Shown: piece after piece, positions 56,247 through 64,000 of the stretch
How the letters are laid out: each line of letters starts with the position of its first letter
Numbering within the stretch: the stretch's first letter is position 1
Source of the DNA: Schaalia odontolytica
GTDB taxonomy: Bacteria > Actinomycetota > Actinomycetes > Actinomycetales > Actinomycetaceae
DNA length: 64,000 nt
NCBI RefSeq assembly: GCF_009730335.1
Contig: NZ_CP046315.1
Coordinates: 558,001 to 622,000, forward strand
Direction of reading: 5' to 3'
Position numbers and translations under genes: made by a program
The notes under the pieces: model-generated
What the model was told of the DNA's origin: nothing
Database searches by the model: none
Seen by the model: only the letters and a program-made list of their open reading frames with translations

Positions 56247-58178
56247 GTGGAAGAAGGCGAGGAACTGGGCGGCTACAGGCTGATCCGTCGGCTCGGTACG
56301 GGCGGGGCTGGGACGGTCTGGCTCGCCGAAGACGGGGGCGGCACGCGTGTCGCCCTCAAAGCTATGCATCCGGCGATGGCCGCCTCGGAGGAGTCGCGCC
56401 AGCGGCTGGAGCGCGAGACGCGCACGGTAAACTCCGTGCGCTCGCCGTTCGTCGCGCACATCGTTGATGCGGAAACCGAGGCCTCCCAGCCTTTCGTTGT
56501 CTCGGAGTACGTGGAGGGTCCCACGCTCGCGGAAATCGTCGTCTCCGGGCCGGTTCCGCTGCGCGGCGTCGCCGCCCTCTCTTACCACTTGGCGTCCACG
56601 ATCGCGGCCGTTCATCACGCCAACATCATCCACCGCGACATCAAGCCGTCTAACATCATCTGTTCGCCGCGAGGCCCGGTCCTCATCGACTTCGGTATTG
56701 CGATGGCGACCTCCGATCAGCACCTGACCAGCACCGGCCTCGTGTCGGGGACGGCTGGGTACACCGCGCCCGAACTCCTGCAGGGCCACGGTGCCACGAA
56801 GGAGTCGGACTGGTGGGCGTGGTGTGCCACCCTGCTGTCCTGCGCCACCGGGCGCCCGCCGTTCGGCAAGGGCGACGTGTCCGCCACGATGCTGCGCGTC
56901 CTCGAAGGAGACCCCGACCTCGCCGGACTGCACCCCATGGTCGCCGACGCGCTCGCGGGTGGACTTGCTCCCGACCCCGATGAGCGTCCCTCGCCCTCCC
57001 TGATCGTCGCCGACCTGATGAGCGCAGTCGGGTGGGCTCCCGGCGAGCTTGACTACGTGACCGTGAACTGGGCGCAGCTGCTCGACACGGGCATGCGCAC
57101 GCAGATGGTGAACTCGGACCCTCAGGAGATCGCTGCGCCTCCCGAGTGGGAGGATGCGGGGCAACGCCCGGACGCCTCCGGTGCGCGAGCCGTCTCCTAT
57201 CCGCAGCACCCGCGCCGCGACGCCTCGGAGTTCACCGCGGCAAACGATCATACGGAGGTCGTGGATATCGCCTCAGTGGCGGAAGGCTACGGTGCCTGGG
57301 AGGATGAATCCGCAGAGGTCGCCTGGCATGACGATGCGACCGACACGTGGCAGGCCGTCGATGATGCGGACCCCACCGAGGTGTTGGCACCCTATCCGCA
57401 AGCTCCCTACGCGCACCCGCAGGGTGCCTATGGTCCCGGGCCTGGTGTTGCCCCCGGTCCCGCGCAGCAGCCGTACCCTCAAGCGGGCTTCGTGACACCT
57501 CCGGTGGGCGCGGTTCCGCAGTGGAACCCGAGCCCTGCCGCAGGTGTCGTCGGCGCGCACGACGAGACGGCCTCGTCTCCGAAAAAGAAAAATGCCTGGA
57601 TCTCCGGTGCCGCTGTGCTCGCGCTCCTGGCCTCACTGCCCTTCGTCCTCGGTATGAGCGGCACCCTCATCGTCGGCATCGCCCTGACCGCCTTCGGGTT
57701 GGTTGGAGCGATGAGTCGGTGGGTCGAGCGGCGGCGCATCCTGCGCGGCCCTAGGCCATCGGATGGGGCAGCCGTTATCGCTATGTCCCCGATCCTGCTC
57801 GCGCGTTCGATCGTGACCACCGCCCTGGGCCTCGTTGTGGGGGGTCTTATCCCCTATCTCGTGTGGGCCGGCGTTTCGTATTCTTATGAGGGACGTGTCC
57901 TGTGGACCTGGCCAGTCGACGTAGCTACGTCAAGCGGCCTCGATCGCAGCGATTACTGGCTCAGTGACCCCCGTGGGACGATCACCGTGTGGGCGCTTGC
58001 GGCGGCCACCATCTGGGCGGCCTGGCTGATGCCGTTCGCCGCAGATCTGCGTGTTGGAACGGCGACATCGCTGCGCGCGATCGTGCGTCCTGCCTGGGGA
58101 CGTGCGCTCCTCACGGTAGGCTGTGGTGGGTTCCTGGCAGGTGCATGGCTGATCGTTACGGGTGGGCTGTCGCACTAA
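56247..58178 (+). CDS. Serine/threonine protein kinase with multi-TM C-terminus
   Basis: A 643-residue Hanks-type kinase. Catalytic domain 8-about 275: LGTGGAGTVW (glycine loop), VALKAM (Lys), HRDIKPSN, LIDFGIA and SGTAGYTAPE. A Pro/Gln/acidic linker (about 290-445) separates it from about five membrane helices (about 450-640) with a charged loop. There are no PASTA repeats, so it is not PknB-like; the input signal is unknown. It may phosphorylate or sense a membrane partner. Probably leaderless GTG start. Confidence 0.92.
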   Translation: MEEGEELGGYRLIRRLGTGGAGTVWLAEDGGGTRVALKAMHPAMAASEESRQRLERETRTVNSVRSPFVAHIVDAETEASQPFVVSEYVEGPTLAEIVVSGPVPLRGVAALSYHLASTIAAVHHANIIHRDIKPSNIICSPRGPVLIDFGIAMATSDQHLTSTGLVSGTAGYTAPELLQGHGATKESDWWAWCATLLSCATGRPPFGKGDVSATMLRVLEGDPDLAGLHPMVADALAGGLAPDPDERPSPSLIVADLMSAVGWAPGELDYVTVNWAQLLDTGMRTQMVNSDPQEIAAPPEWEDAGQRPDASGARAVSYPQHPRRDASEFTAANDHTEVVDIASVAEGYGAWEDESAEVAWHDDATDTWQAVDDADPTEVLAPYPQAPYAHPQGAYGPGPGVAPGPAQQPYPQAGFVTPPVGAVPQWNPSPAAGVVGAHDETASSPKKKNAWISGAAVLALLASLPFVLGMSGTLIVGIALTAFGLVGAMSRWVERRRILRGPRPSDGAAVIAMSPILLARSIVTTALGLVVGGLIPYLVWAGVSYSYEGRVLWTWPVDVATSSGLDRSDYWLSDPRGTITVWALAAATIWAAWLMPFAADLRVGTATSLRAIVRPAWGRALLTVGCGGFLAGAWLIVTGGLSH

Positions 58179-58238
58179 GCGCAGCCGCGCTGCGCCCGAT
58201 ATTCTTGCAACATTCAACTACTTTCGGAAGGTGAGTCC

Positions 58239-59171
58239 ATGGCTCAGAAGAAGAAGCCGGCCGTCGATCCCGTGCGCGCGAAAGCCGCCCAGATGCGCCA
58301 GGCGCAGGAGCGCGCTGACCGCCGCACCCGCATCATCGTCATCTCCGCCGTCGCTGTCATCGTCCTCGCGGTCGTCGCAGCCGTCGGCGGCGTGATCTGG
58401 AAGCAGCAGGCGCAGGTCAACGCCGCCCGCAACGTCGACGCCTCCGACGTCCTCGGCGCCTACGCCGACGGACGCCCGATCATCGTCAACGCAAACGGCG
58501 TCGTCGCCGAGGCGGATCCGAACCTGCCCACCCTCACCGAGTACTTCGACTACTCCTGCCACGCGTGCGCCGACCTCGACGCATACCTGGGCGAGGATCT
58601 CACGACCTGGGCTGCCGAAGGCCACTACAACCTCGAGCTCCAGCCGGTCATCACCGTTAACATGGACTACCTGAAGCCCGCGGCCAGCGCATCGCTCGTC
58701 GTCGCGCAGAAGGCACCCGATAAGTGGGTGGACTTCCACCACGCACTGCTCGCATACTTCCGCACCCAGTACCAGGCCTCCAACGGCACCGTCGTCCAGA
58801 ACCTCGACGCCTCCTGGAAGCAGGTCAAGGTGATCGCCGCCGAGGTTGGCGTCCCCTCCGACGTCATCGACACCTTCCCGGTCAACGCCGTCGAGGACTA
58901 CCTCAAGGCATCGACCACCGCCTGGCGGAACGCCGGCTACAACGGTCGTGGCGACGGCCTCGGAACTCCTGAGCTCATCAAGGACCGCTCCACTGTCATC
59001 CCGCTCGGAACCCAGCTGCCCGCGCTGCGCGAGACCATCGCGCAGGAATACGGCATCACCGATTCCGCGAGCCAGGGCACCTCACAGACCCCGGCTCCCG
59101 AGGCCACCGAGCCCTCGCAGAGCGGAGCCGACGAGGGACAAAGCTCTGAGACGACCGACAGCTCCAACTGA
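58239..59171 (+). CDS. DsbA family thioredoxin-fold membrane protein
   Basis: A 310-residue protein with a cytoplasmic basic N-terminus, one transmembrane helix (about 32-54) and an external thioredoxin-like domain (about 70-275). The redox motif is Cys107-His-Ala-Cys110 (FDYSCHACADL), and GLGTPELI provides the likely cis-Pro loop. The C-terminal tail is Ser/Thr/Glu-rich. It resembles actinobacterial DsbA/MdbA-like oxidases that form disulfides in secreted pilus and surface proteins. GGAAGG precedes ATG 58239. Begins 60 bases after the kinase. Confidence 0.93.
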   Translation: MAQKKKPAVDPVRAKAAQMRQAQERADRRTRIIVISAVAVIVLAVVAAVGGVIWKQQAQVNAARNVDASDVLGAYADGRPIIVNANGVVAEADPNLPTLTEYFDYSCHACADLDAYLGEDLTTWAAEGHYNLELQPVITVNMDYLKPAASASLVVAQKAPDKWVDFHHALLAYFRTQYQASNGTVVQNLDASWKQVKVIAAEVGVPSDVIDTFPVNAVEDYLKASTTAWRNAGYNGRGDGLGTPELIKDRSTVIPLGTQLPALRETIAQEYGITDSASQGTSQTPAPEATEPSQSGADEGQSSETTDSSN

Positions 59172-59181
59172 GCCTTCAATC

Positions 59182-59220
59182 AGTGAGGGGCGGGACCGCG
59201 CGGTGGTCCCGCCCCTCACT
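59182..59220 (+). terminator. Terminator of the DsbA-like gene
   Basis: AGTGAGGGGCGGGACC with its perfect complement. Confidence 0.88.
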
Positions 59221-59384
59221 TCTGTGGCGTGAACGTCAAATCCCTCCGGCTCATTGGAGGTCCTTGAGGCGCGCGCCAGTTATCCACACTGCGCAATGGG
59301 GAATCGCATTGCTGCGTGCTCATTGACCCCGATCTGGCCCGCCCGCGCGCGCGAGCCCCTACCTGTGGCACACTAGTGTCCGCC

Positions 59385-59460
59385 GCCGGCTTAGCTCAGT
59401 TGGTAGAGCAGCTGTCTTGTAAACAGCAGGTCATCGGTTCGAGTCCGATAGCCGGCTCCA
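59385..59460 (+). tRNA. tRNA-Thr (anticodon TGT)
   Basis: GCCGGCT pairs with AGCCGGC in the acceptor stem, GCTC/GAGC in the D arm, GCTGT-CTTGTAA-ACAGC in the anticodon arm (anticodon TGT, reading ACA), and GGTTCGAGTC in the T arm. CCA is encoded (59458-59460). Confidence 0.96.
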
Positions 59461-59529
59461 CGGAGTCCCTCACCGCGGCATCGCAGCCGCTCCCACCGAC
59501 ACTCGAACGGGTGGTGTGCTCCGGCCTCG

Positions 59530-60240
59530 TCAATGAGAAGCGCCCAGCGACCAATCCACGCCCGACGCGCCCTGCGCCTCCAACAGTTCATTTGCGCGCG
59601 AGAACGGCTTCGAGCCGAAAAACCCTCGATACGCAGAGAGCGGCGACGGGTGGGCGGACGCAATAGTCGGCGTGTCACCCAGACGCGGTGTGAGCGACTG
59701 CGCATCCTTGCCCCACAAAATCGCCACGAGGGCAGCGCGCGAGCCATCCGAACGCTTCCGGGACACCAGGGCGTCAATCGCGCACTGCGTCACCTCCTCC
59801 CAGCCGCGGCCTCGATGCGATGCGGGCGCACCCGGGCGCACCGTCAACACGCGGTTGAGCAGACACACGCCCTGCTCGCACCAGGGCGTCAGGTCACCCG
59901 ACGTCGGAGCGGGAACGCCCATATCCTCGCTCAGTTCGCGGAAAATGTTGATGAGCGACTTGGGCAAGGCCACCCCCGGGTGCACCGAAAACGACAGCCC
60001 CATCGCATGCCCCGGCGTCGGATACGGATCCTGCCCGACAATCAGGACCTTCACCTTGTTGAACGGGTACGTGAAGGCACGGAGAACATCCGTGCCCGCA
60101 GGCAGGTAGCCATGTCCCGCCTTGACCTCAGCGGCCAACATCGCGCCCAACTCGTGGACGCGCCCCTCCACCGGAGCGAGCGCCTGAGCCCAGCCCGGAT
60201 CAATCAACTCGGCCAACGGACGCGGATTGTGTTCACCCAT
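59530..60240 (-). CDS. ung: Uracil-DNA glycosylase
   Basis: A 236-residue repair enzyme removing uracil from DNA. The water-activating motif [14 protein letters not shown] (Asp71) and the DNA-intercalating [13 protein letters not shown] are both present, with the [16 protein letters not shown] segment. This is the family-1 UNG. It starts at ATG 60240; upstream lies the divergent LytR_C gene. Normal length for the family. Confidence 0.96.
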   Translation of the reverse strand: MGEHNPRPLAELIDPGWAQALAPVEGRVHELGAMLAAEVKAGHGYLPAGTDVLRAFTYPFNKVKVLIVGQDPYPTPGHAMGLSFSVHPGVALPKSLINIFRELSEDMGVPAPTSGDLTPWCEQGVCLLNRVLTVRPGAPASHRGRGWEEVTQCAIDALVSRKRSDGSRAALVAILWGKDAQSLTPRLGDTPTIASAHPSPLSAYRGFFGSKPFSRANELLEAQGASGVDWSLGASH

Positions 60241-60314
60241 AGCACCAGCCTAATGCCGCACAGGCCACGCCACATTCCCCGCGCGCCACCCGCGCCCCAC
60301 TCCCTCTTTTCCGA

Positions 60315-60320
60315 TAGTCT
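60315..60320 (+). promoter_or_regulatory. -10 box of a leaderless LytR_C transcript
   Basis: TAGTCT ends six bases before GTG 60327. Confidence 0.5.
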
Positions 60321-60326
60321 GAACGC

Positions 60327-60905
60327 GTGAGTTCTCAGTACCCCAGGGATGAATTTGACCGCACCGGCGAAGACATGCCCGTCGGCATGCACCGCCCCAA
60401 GCCGTCCAAGTGGAAGAACGTCTGGCCTTTCCTGGCCATCCTCGTGATCGTTCCTGCCCTCGGATGGGCAGCGGCGACCGCACTGTCGCGCCAGCAGGCC
60501 ACTGTCAGCAACGTGCCCAGCCCCGCCGCGACCACCCCGAGCGCCGCCGCTCCCTCCGCGTCACCCACGGCCGAGGCCACCGCGTCCGCTGAACCCACGC
60601 CTTCCGCCAGCTCCTCCTCACCGTCGGCTTCCTCTGAGCCCGACCACGGAGCTGTCATCCAGGTCCTCAACGGCACCGGAACCCAGGGATACGCCGGCCA
60701 GCAGGCTCAGATCCTGAACCAGGCCGGCTACGCGGGCACCTCCGCAGCGAACGCTGACGGCTGGGCCACGCAGACCTCCACCGTCTTCTACGAGGATCCC
60801 CGAATGGAGGCAACCGCGAAGGACGTTGCCGCCAAGCTGGGTATTTCCAACGTTCGCCAGGAGAGCGGCCTCGGAGACCCCGACATCATCGTGATCCTGC
60901 GATGA
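60327..60905 (+). CDS. LytR C-terminal domain protein
   Basis: A 192-residue membrane-anchored protein: cytoplasmic tail, one helix (about 33-53), a Ser/Pro/Ala-rich spacer (about 60-108) and a LytR_C domain (about 110-192, VIQVLNGTGTQGYAGQQAQILNQAGY and DPDIIVILR). The LCP catalytic domain itself is absent. In mycobacteria similar small LytR_C proteins support cell-wall polymer ligation by LCP enzymes; that role is possible here. Probably leaderless GTG. Confidence 0.9.
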   Translation: MSSQYPRDEFDRTGEDMPVGMHRPKPSKWKNVWPFLAILVIVPALGWAAATALSRQQATVSNVPSPAATTPSAAAPSASPTAEATASAEPTPSASSSSPSASSEPDHGAVIQVLNGTGTQGYAGQQAQILNQAGYAGTSAANADGWATQTSTVFYEDPRMEATAKDVAAKLGISNVRQESGLGDPDIIVILR

Positions 60906-60921
60906 GCCTCTGATACTGACT

Positions 60922-60955
60922 AAGCCGCCCGGCCCCTGTGGGGCCGGGCGGTTTT
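60922..60955 (+). terminator. Terminator of the LytR_C gene
   Basis: CCGCCCGGCCCC with GGGGCCGGGCGG, then TTTT. Confidence 0.88.
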
Positions 60956-60959
60956 GTGT

Positions 60960-61150
60960 GCCCACGGGTGTTCCGGGCGCCGGAGGGCCCGGCCGCCCGC
61001 GAGGCTAGGCGTCCTCACTTCGTTCGGCGCCGCGCCTCGAAGCCCGCCCGTGCCCTCAGGTCCCTCCGGCGCCCTCCACACCAGTGGGGCCTGGTGTGCT
61101 GATGTGTGGTTGGGCGCCTCGTCTTGACTCCTGGTCAAGCCTCGCCGTCG
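60960..61150. repeat. GC-rich intergenic repeat, copy 2
   Basis: Closely matches 17080-17220, for example CCCGCGAGGCTAGGCG and CTCACTTCGTTCGGCGCCGC. Confidence 0.8.
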
Positions 61151-61175
61151 CCTGTGGGCGCCCATAGGGGTTCTG

Positions 61176-61350
61176 GTGAAAGAAATATCGCCCCAGCGTG
61201 GTGCTCTTGTTCGTGGCGTGGCGTTTCACTGAAATAAAAACCGCCCATGCGTGCTCACAATCGTCGAAAATTGGCCTTTTTGGGTGTGCTGGGGCGAATA
61301 ATGTTTCACGGTGCACCGTAACAACTGAGGCATGGGCGTTTTTTCTTTCA
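61176..61350. repeat. Two interleaved inverted repeats
   Basis: Pair a: GTGAAA...TCGCCCCAGC at 61176-61197 with GCTGGGGCGA...TTTCAC at 61288-61309. Pair b: AAAAACCGCCCATGC region at 61230-61250 with GCATGGGCGTTTTTT region at 61330-61350 (19 of 21 match). The order is a-b-a'-b', so both stems cannot form in a simple nested fold. Confidence 0.85.
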
Positions 61351-61409
61351 TCCCAGTCCCGCCCACGGACTCCGCGCGTGTGTGCTGCAGGCGAGGCGTG
61401 GCGGTGGTT

Positions 61410-61614
61410 TGAAACCGCGATCGCCTTTGCTCGCGTGTGCCGGTGTGGGAGTGAAACTGCCATCTCCTTTGCTCGCGTGTGCCGGTGTGGGAGTGAAACC
61501 GCCGTCGCCTTTGCGGGTGAGAAATAGGCGTTTTTGGTGCAGTTTTCGGGCGCAGAGGTGATGCCGGTTTCACTGGTCCCATCTTGGGGGCGAGCAGAGG
61601 CGTCATCGGTTTCA
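61410..61614. repeat. 42-bp-phased symmetric array, copy 2 (TGAAACC type)
   Basis: TGAAACC/T at 61410, 61452 and 61494; GGTTTCA at 61566 and 61608. All steps are 42 bp, the centre is 61533 and the inner pair spans 79 bp. The mate of the outermost left unit (expected at 61650) is missing. Confidence 0.9.
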
Positions 61615-61639
61615 CTGTCACCATGTTTGTGCGTGCTGT

Positions 61640-61842
61640 GCGCGAAATTTGTCGCCCTGCTCGGCCTTGGTGTGGGCGTGAGCGCGAAAAAGTTCGCCCA
61701 GCGCGCTCAAAACACTCCAATTTCGGCGTTTTTGCGCTTGCTGGGCGAGTTTTTTCGCGGAAGTGCCGCTGGAGGGGCCGTGCCGGGCGAGTTTTTCGCG
61801 GAACGGTCACCGGAGGGGTTGTGCTGGGCGAATTTTGTCGCG
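61640..61842. repeat. 42-bp-phased symmetric array of the GCGAAAAAGTTCGCCC type
   Basis: Left modules start at 61640 (GCGCGAAATTTGTCGCCCTGC-like) and 61682; right, inverted modules start at 61740, 61782 and 61823. Steps are 42, 42 and 41 bp; the inner pair spans 79 bp (61682-61760). Confidence 0.88.
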
Positions 61843-61907
61843 CGCGGCCCGAGAGGGGGCATGACGTGCCAACTTGGCTCGGCATAACCAGGCCGATGCT
61901 TGTTGAG

Positions 61908-62070
61908 TGAAACGGGTGGTTCCGTTGCACACCTGTTTGTTGTCTTGATTGAAACCGGTGACACCTCCGCCAGCGGACAATGGCTGTTTTCACGGCCTCT
62001 TCGGTGAGCAGTGGTGTCGGGGGTTTCAAGTTTCTGATGATCGCCGCCTGCAGAGGCGTCACTGGTTTCA
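61908..62070. repeat. 42-bp-phased symmetric array, copy 3 (TGAAACC type)
   Basis: TGAAAC at 61908 and 61950; GGTTTCA at 62022 and 62064. Steps are 42 bp, the centre is 61989 and the inner pair spans 79 bp. The core is more diverged than in the other two copies. Confidence 0.88.
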
Positions 62071-62104
62071 TATGCCCGACGCCTGTCCTGTGGACCGGGC
62101 TGGC

Positions 62105-62290
62105 GCGTGTGCCCACGGTGTTCCGGGTGCTGTTGTGCCCGGCCGCTGTGTGTGCCGGTGGGCGGCGGCCCGCCCGTGAGCCGTCCGCGCCGCGAGCTTC
62201 GCTCGGCGCGTCGTCTCGAAGCCCGGCCAGGCCCCGCCGCCACCCACGGGCGCTGTAGCCAGGCCCCGCGGTCCTGCCCGGCCTCGTCGT
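62105..62290. repeat. GC-rich intergenic repeat, copy 3
   Basis: Shares CTCGAAGCCCGGCCAGGCCC with 17148 and GGCCGCTGTGTGTGCCGG with 50848. Confidence 0.75.
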
Positions 62291-62337
62291 GGATTGTTAC
62301 GCCCTGAGCGCAGCGGGCTCAAGGCTCGTGACCTCGC

Positions 62338-62364
62338 CTTGCACTCTGGGATGGTGAGTGCCAA
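62338..62364 (+). promoter_or_regulatory. CIRCE operator 1 (HrcA site) before groEL
   Basis: CTTGCACTC-N9-GAGTGCCAA; 15 of 18 arm positions match TTAGCACTC-N9-GAGTGCTAA. Confidence 0.85.
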
Positions 62365-62372
62365 AATCATAG

Positions 62373-62399
62373 TTAGCACTCCGACATGGAGAGTGATAA
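62373..62399 (+). promoter_or_regulatory. CIRCE operator 2 (HrcA site) before groEL
   Basis: TTAGCACTC-N9-GAGTGATAA; one mismatch in 18 arm positions. Confidence 0.93.
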
Positions 62400-62416
62400 G
62401 ACCACCGGTTCGATGA

Positions 62417-64000
<1,584 letters not shown>

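Noticed and set aside
61226..62116. A 296-residue protein on the minus strand
   Set aside because: It runs through inverted repeats, has no ribosome site, and its content (KPxSPL, AGRTFSR) mirrors the repeats rather than a folded protein.

Overview
The window looks like chromosomal DNA of a high-GC Gram-positive actinobacterium, most probably Actinomycetaceae close to Schaalia/Actinomyces odontolyticus. This is inferred from the GC-rich codon use, the HspR-type dnaK-grpE-dnaJ-hspR operon, MurT/GatD, the DUF2510 and DUF4032 proteins, sortase-anchored LARTG/LAKTG surface proteins, and many genes that appear to be leaderless (a TANNNT -10 box six or seven bases before the start codon). No rRNA, CRISPR array or prophage is visible. 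There is one tRNA-Thr and one complete IS3-family insertion sequence.

Layout. 1-2.0 kb: a truncated DUF4921 gene and an aldo/keto reductase. 2.0-6.5 kb: a PadR regulator, an ABC ATPase and a giant FtsX-type permease in one overlapping operon, then an S4 RNA-binding protein. 6.6-10.3 kb (minus): three tandem copies of a two-gene module of coiled-coil membrane proteins. 10.4-13.0 kb: an AspT/YidE-type transporter, a Nudix hydrolase and an Ohr peroxidase. 13.1-14.9 kb: the IS3 element and a perfect 64-bp tandem repeat. 14.9-20.4 kb: M18 aminopeptidase, a second aldo/keto reductase, a 1-kb repeat-rich gene-free island, GNAT, VOC and RlmC genes. 20.5-25.5 kb: two divergent cell-wall-anchored proteins (GH29 fucosidase; a DUF5979-like repeat adhesin). 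25.6-29.9 kb: the HspR-controlled chaperone operon. 30.5-32.5 kb: murT-gatD. 32.6-36.7 kb: two paralogous small membrane proteins, a DUF418-like protein and a YbjN protein. 36.8-41.1 kb: clpB, a TetR regulator and a serine hydrolase. 41.2-50.8 kb: exonuclease III, a surface protein behind a Zur/Fur-like operator, SDR, pyrE with a HAD phosphatase, an SpoU methyltransferase, a GH20 pseudogene and class II aldolase. 51.3-60.9 kb: an unknown protein, GDPD, DUF4032, a UgpC/MsiK ATPase, a Ser/Thr kinase, a DsbA-like protein, tRNA-Thr, ung and a LytR_C protein. 60.9-62.5 kb: a second gene-free repeat island. The window ends inside groEL, which is preceded by two CIRCE operators.

Genes working together: heat-shock control is complete for the HspR branch (two HAIR sites before dnaK, one before clpB, hspR last in the dnaK operon) and visible for the HrcA branch (two CIRCE sites before groEL). 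MurT and GatD amidate lipid II. The surface proteins fit a host-associated, mucosal lifestyle.

The most unusual signal is in the two gene-free islands (about 17.1-17.9 and 61.0-62.3 kb). They share a composite repeat in which short modules (TGAAACC..., GCGAAAAAGTTCGCCC...) recur at almost exactly 42-bp intervals on one arm and, inverted, on the other, around a centre whose innermost pair always spans 79 bp. Five such arrays are present, with two different module sequences and one geometry. I know of no described family with this design. Other points of interest are the triplicated coiled-coil gene pair, a strongly over-represented 13-mer (GACGAGGCCGGGG) lying in terminators and in protein linkers, and a MurT that has lost its zinc-ribbon cysteines.
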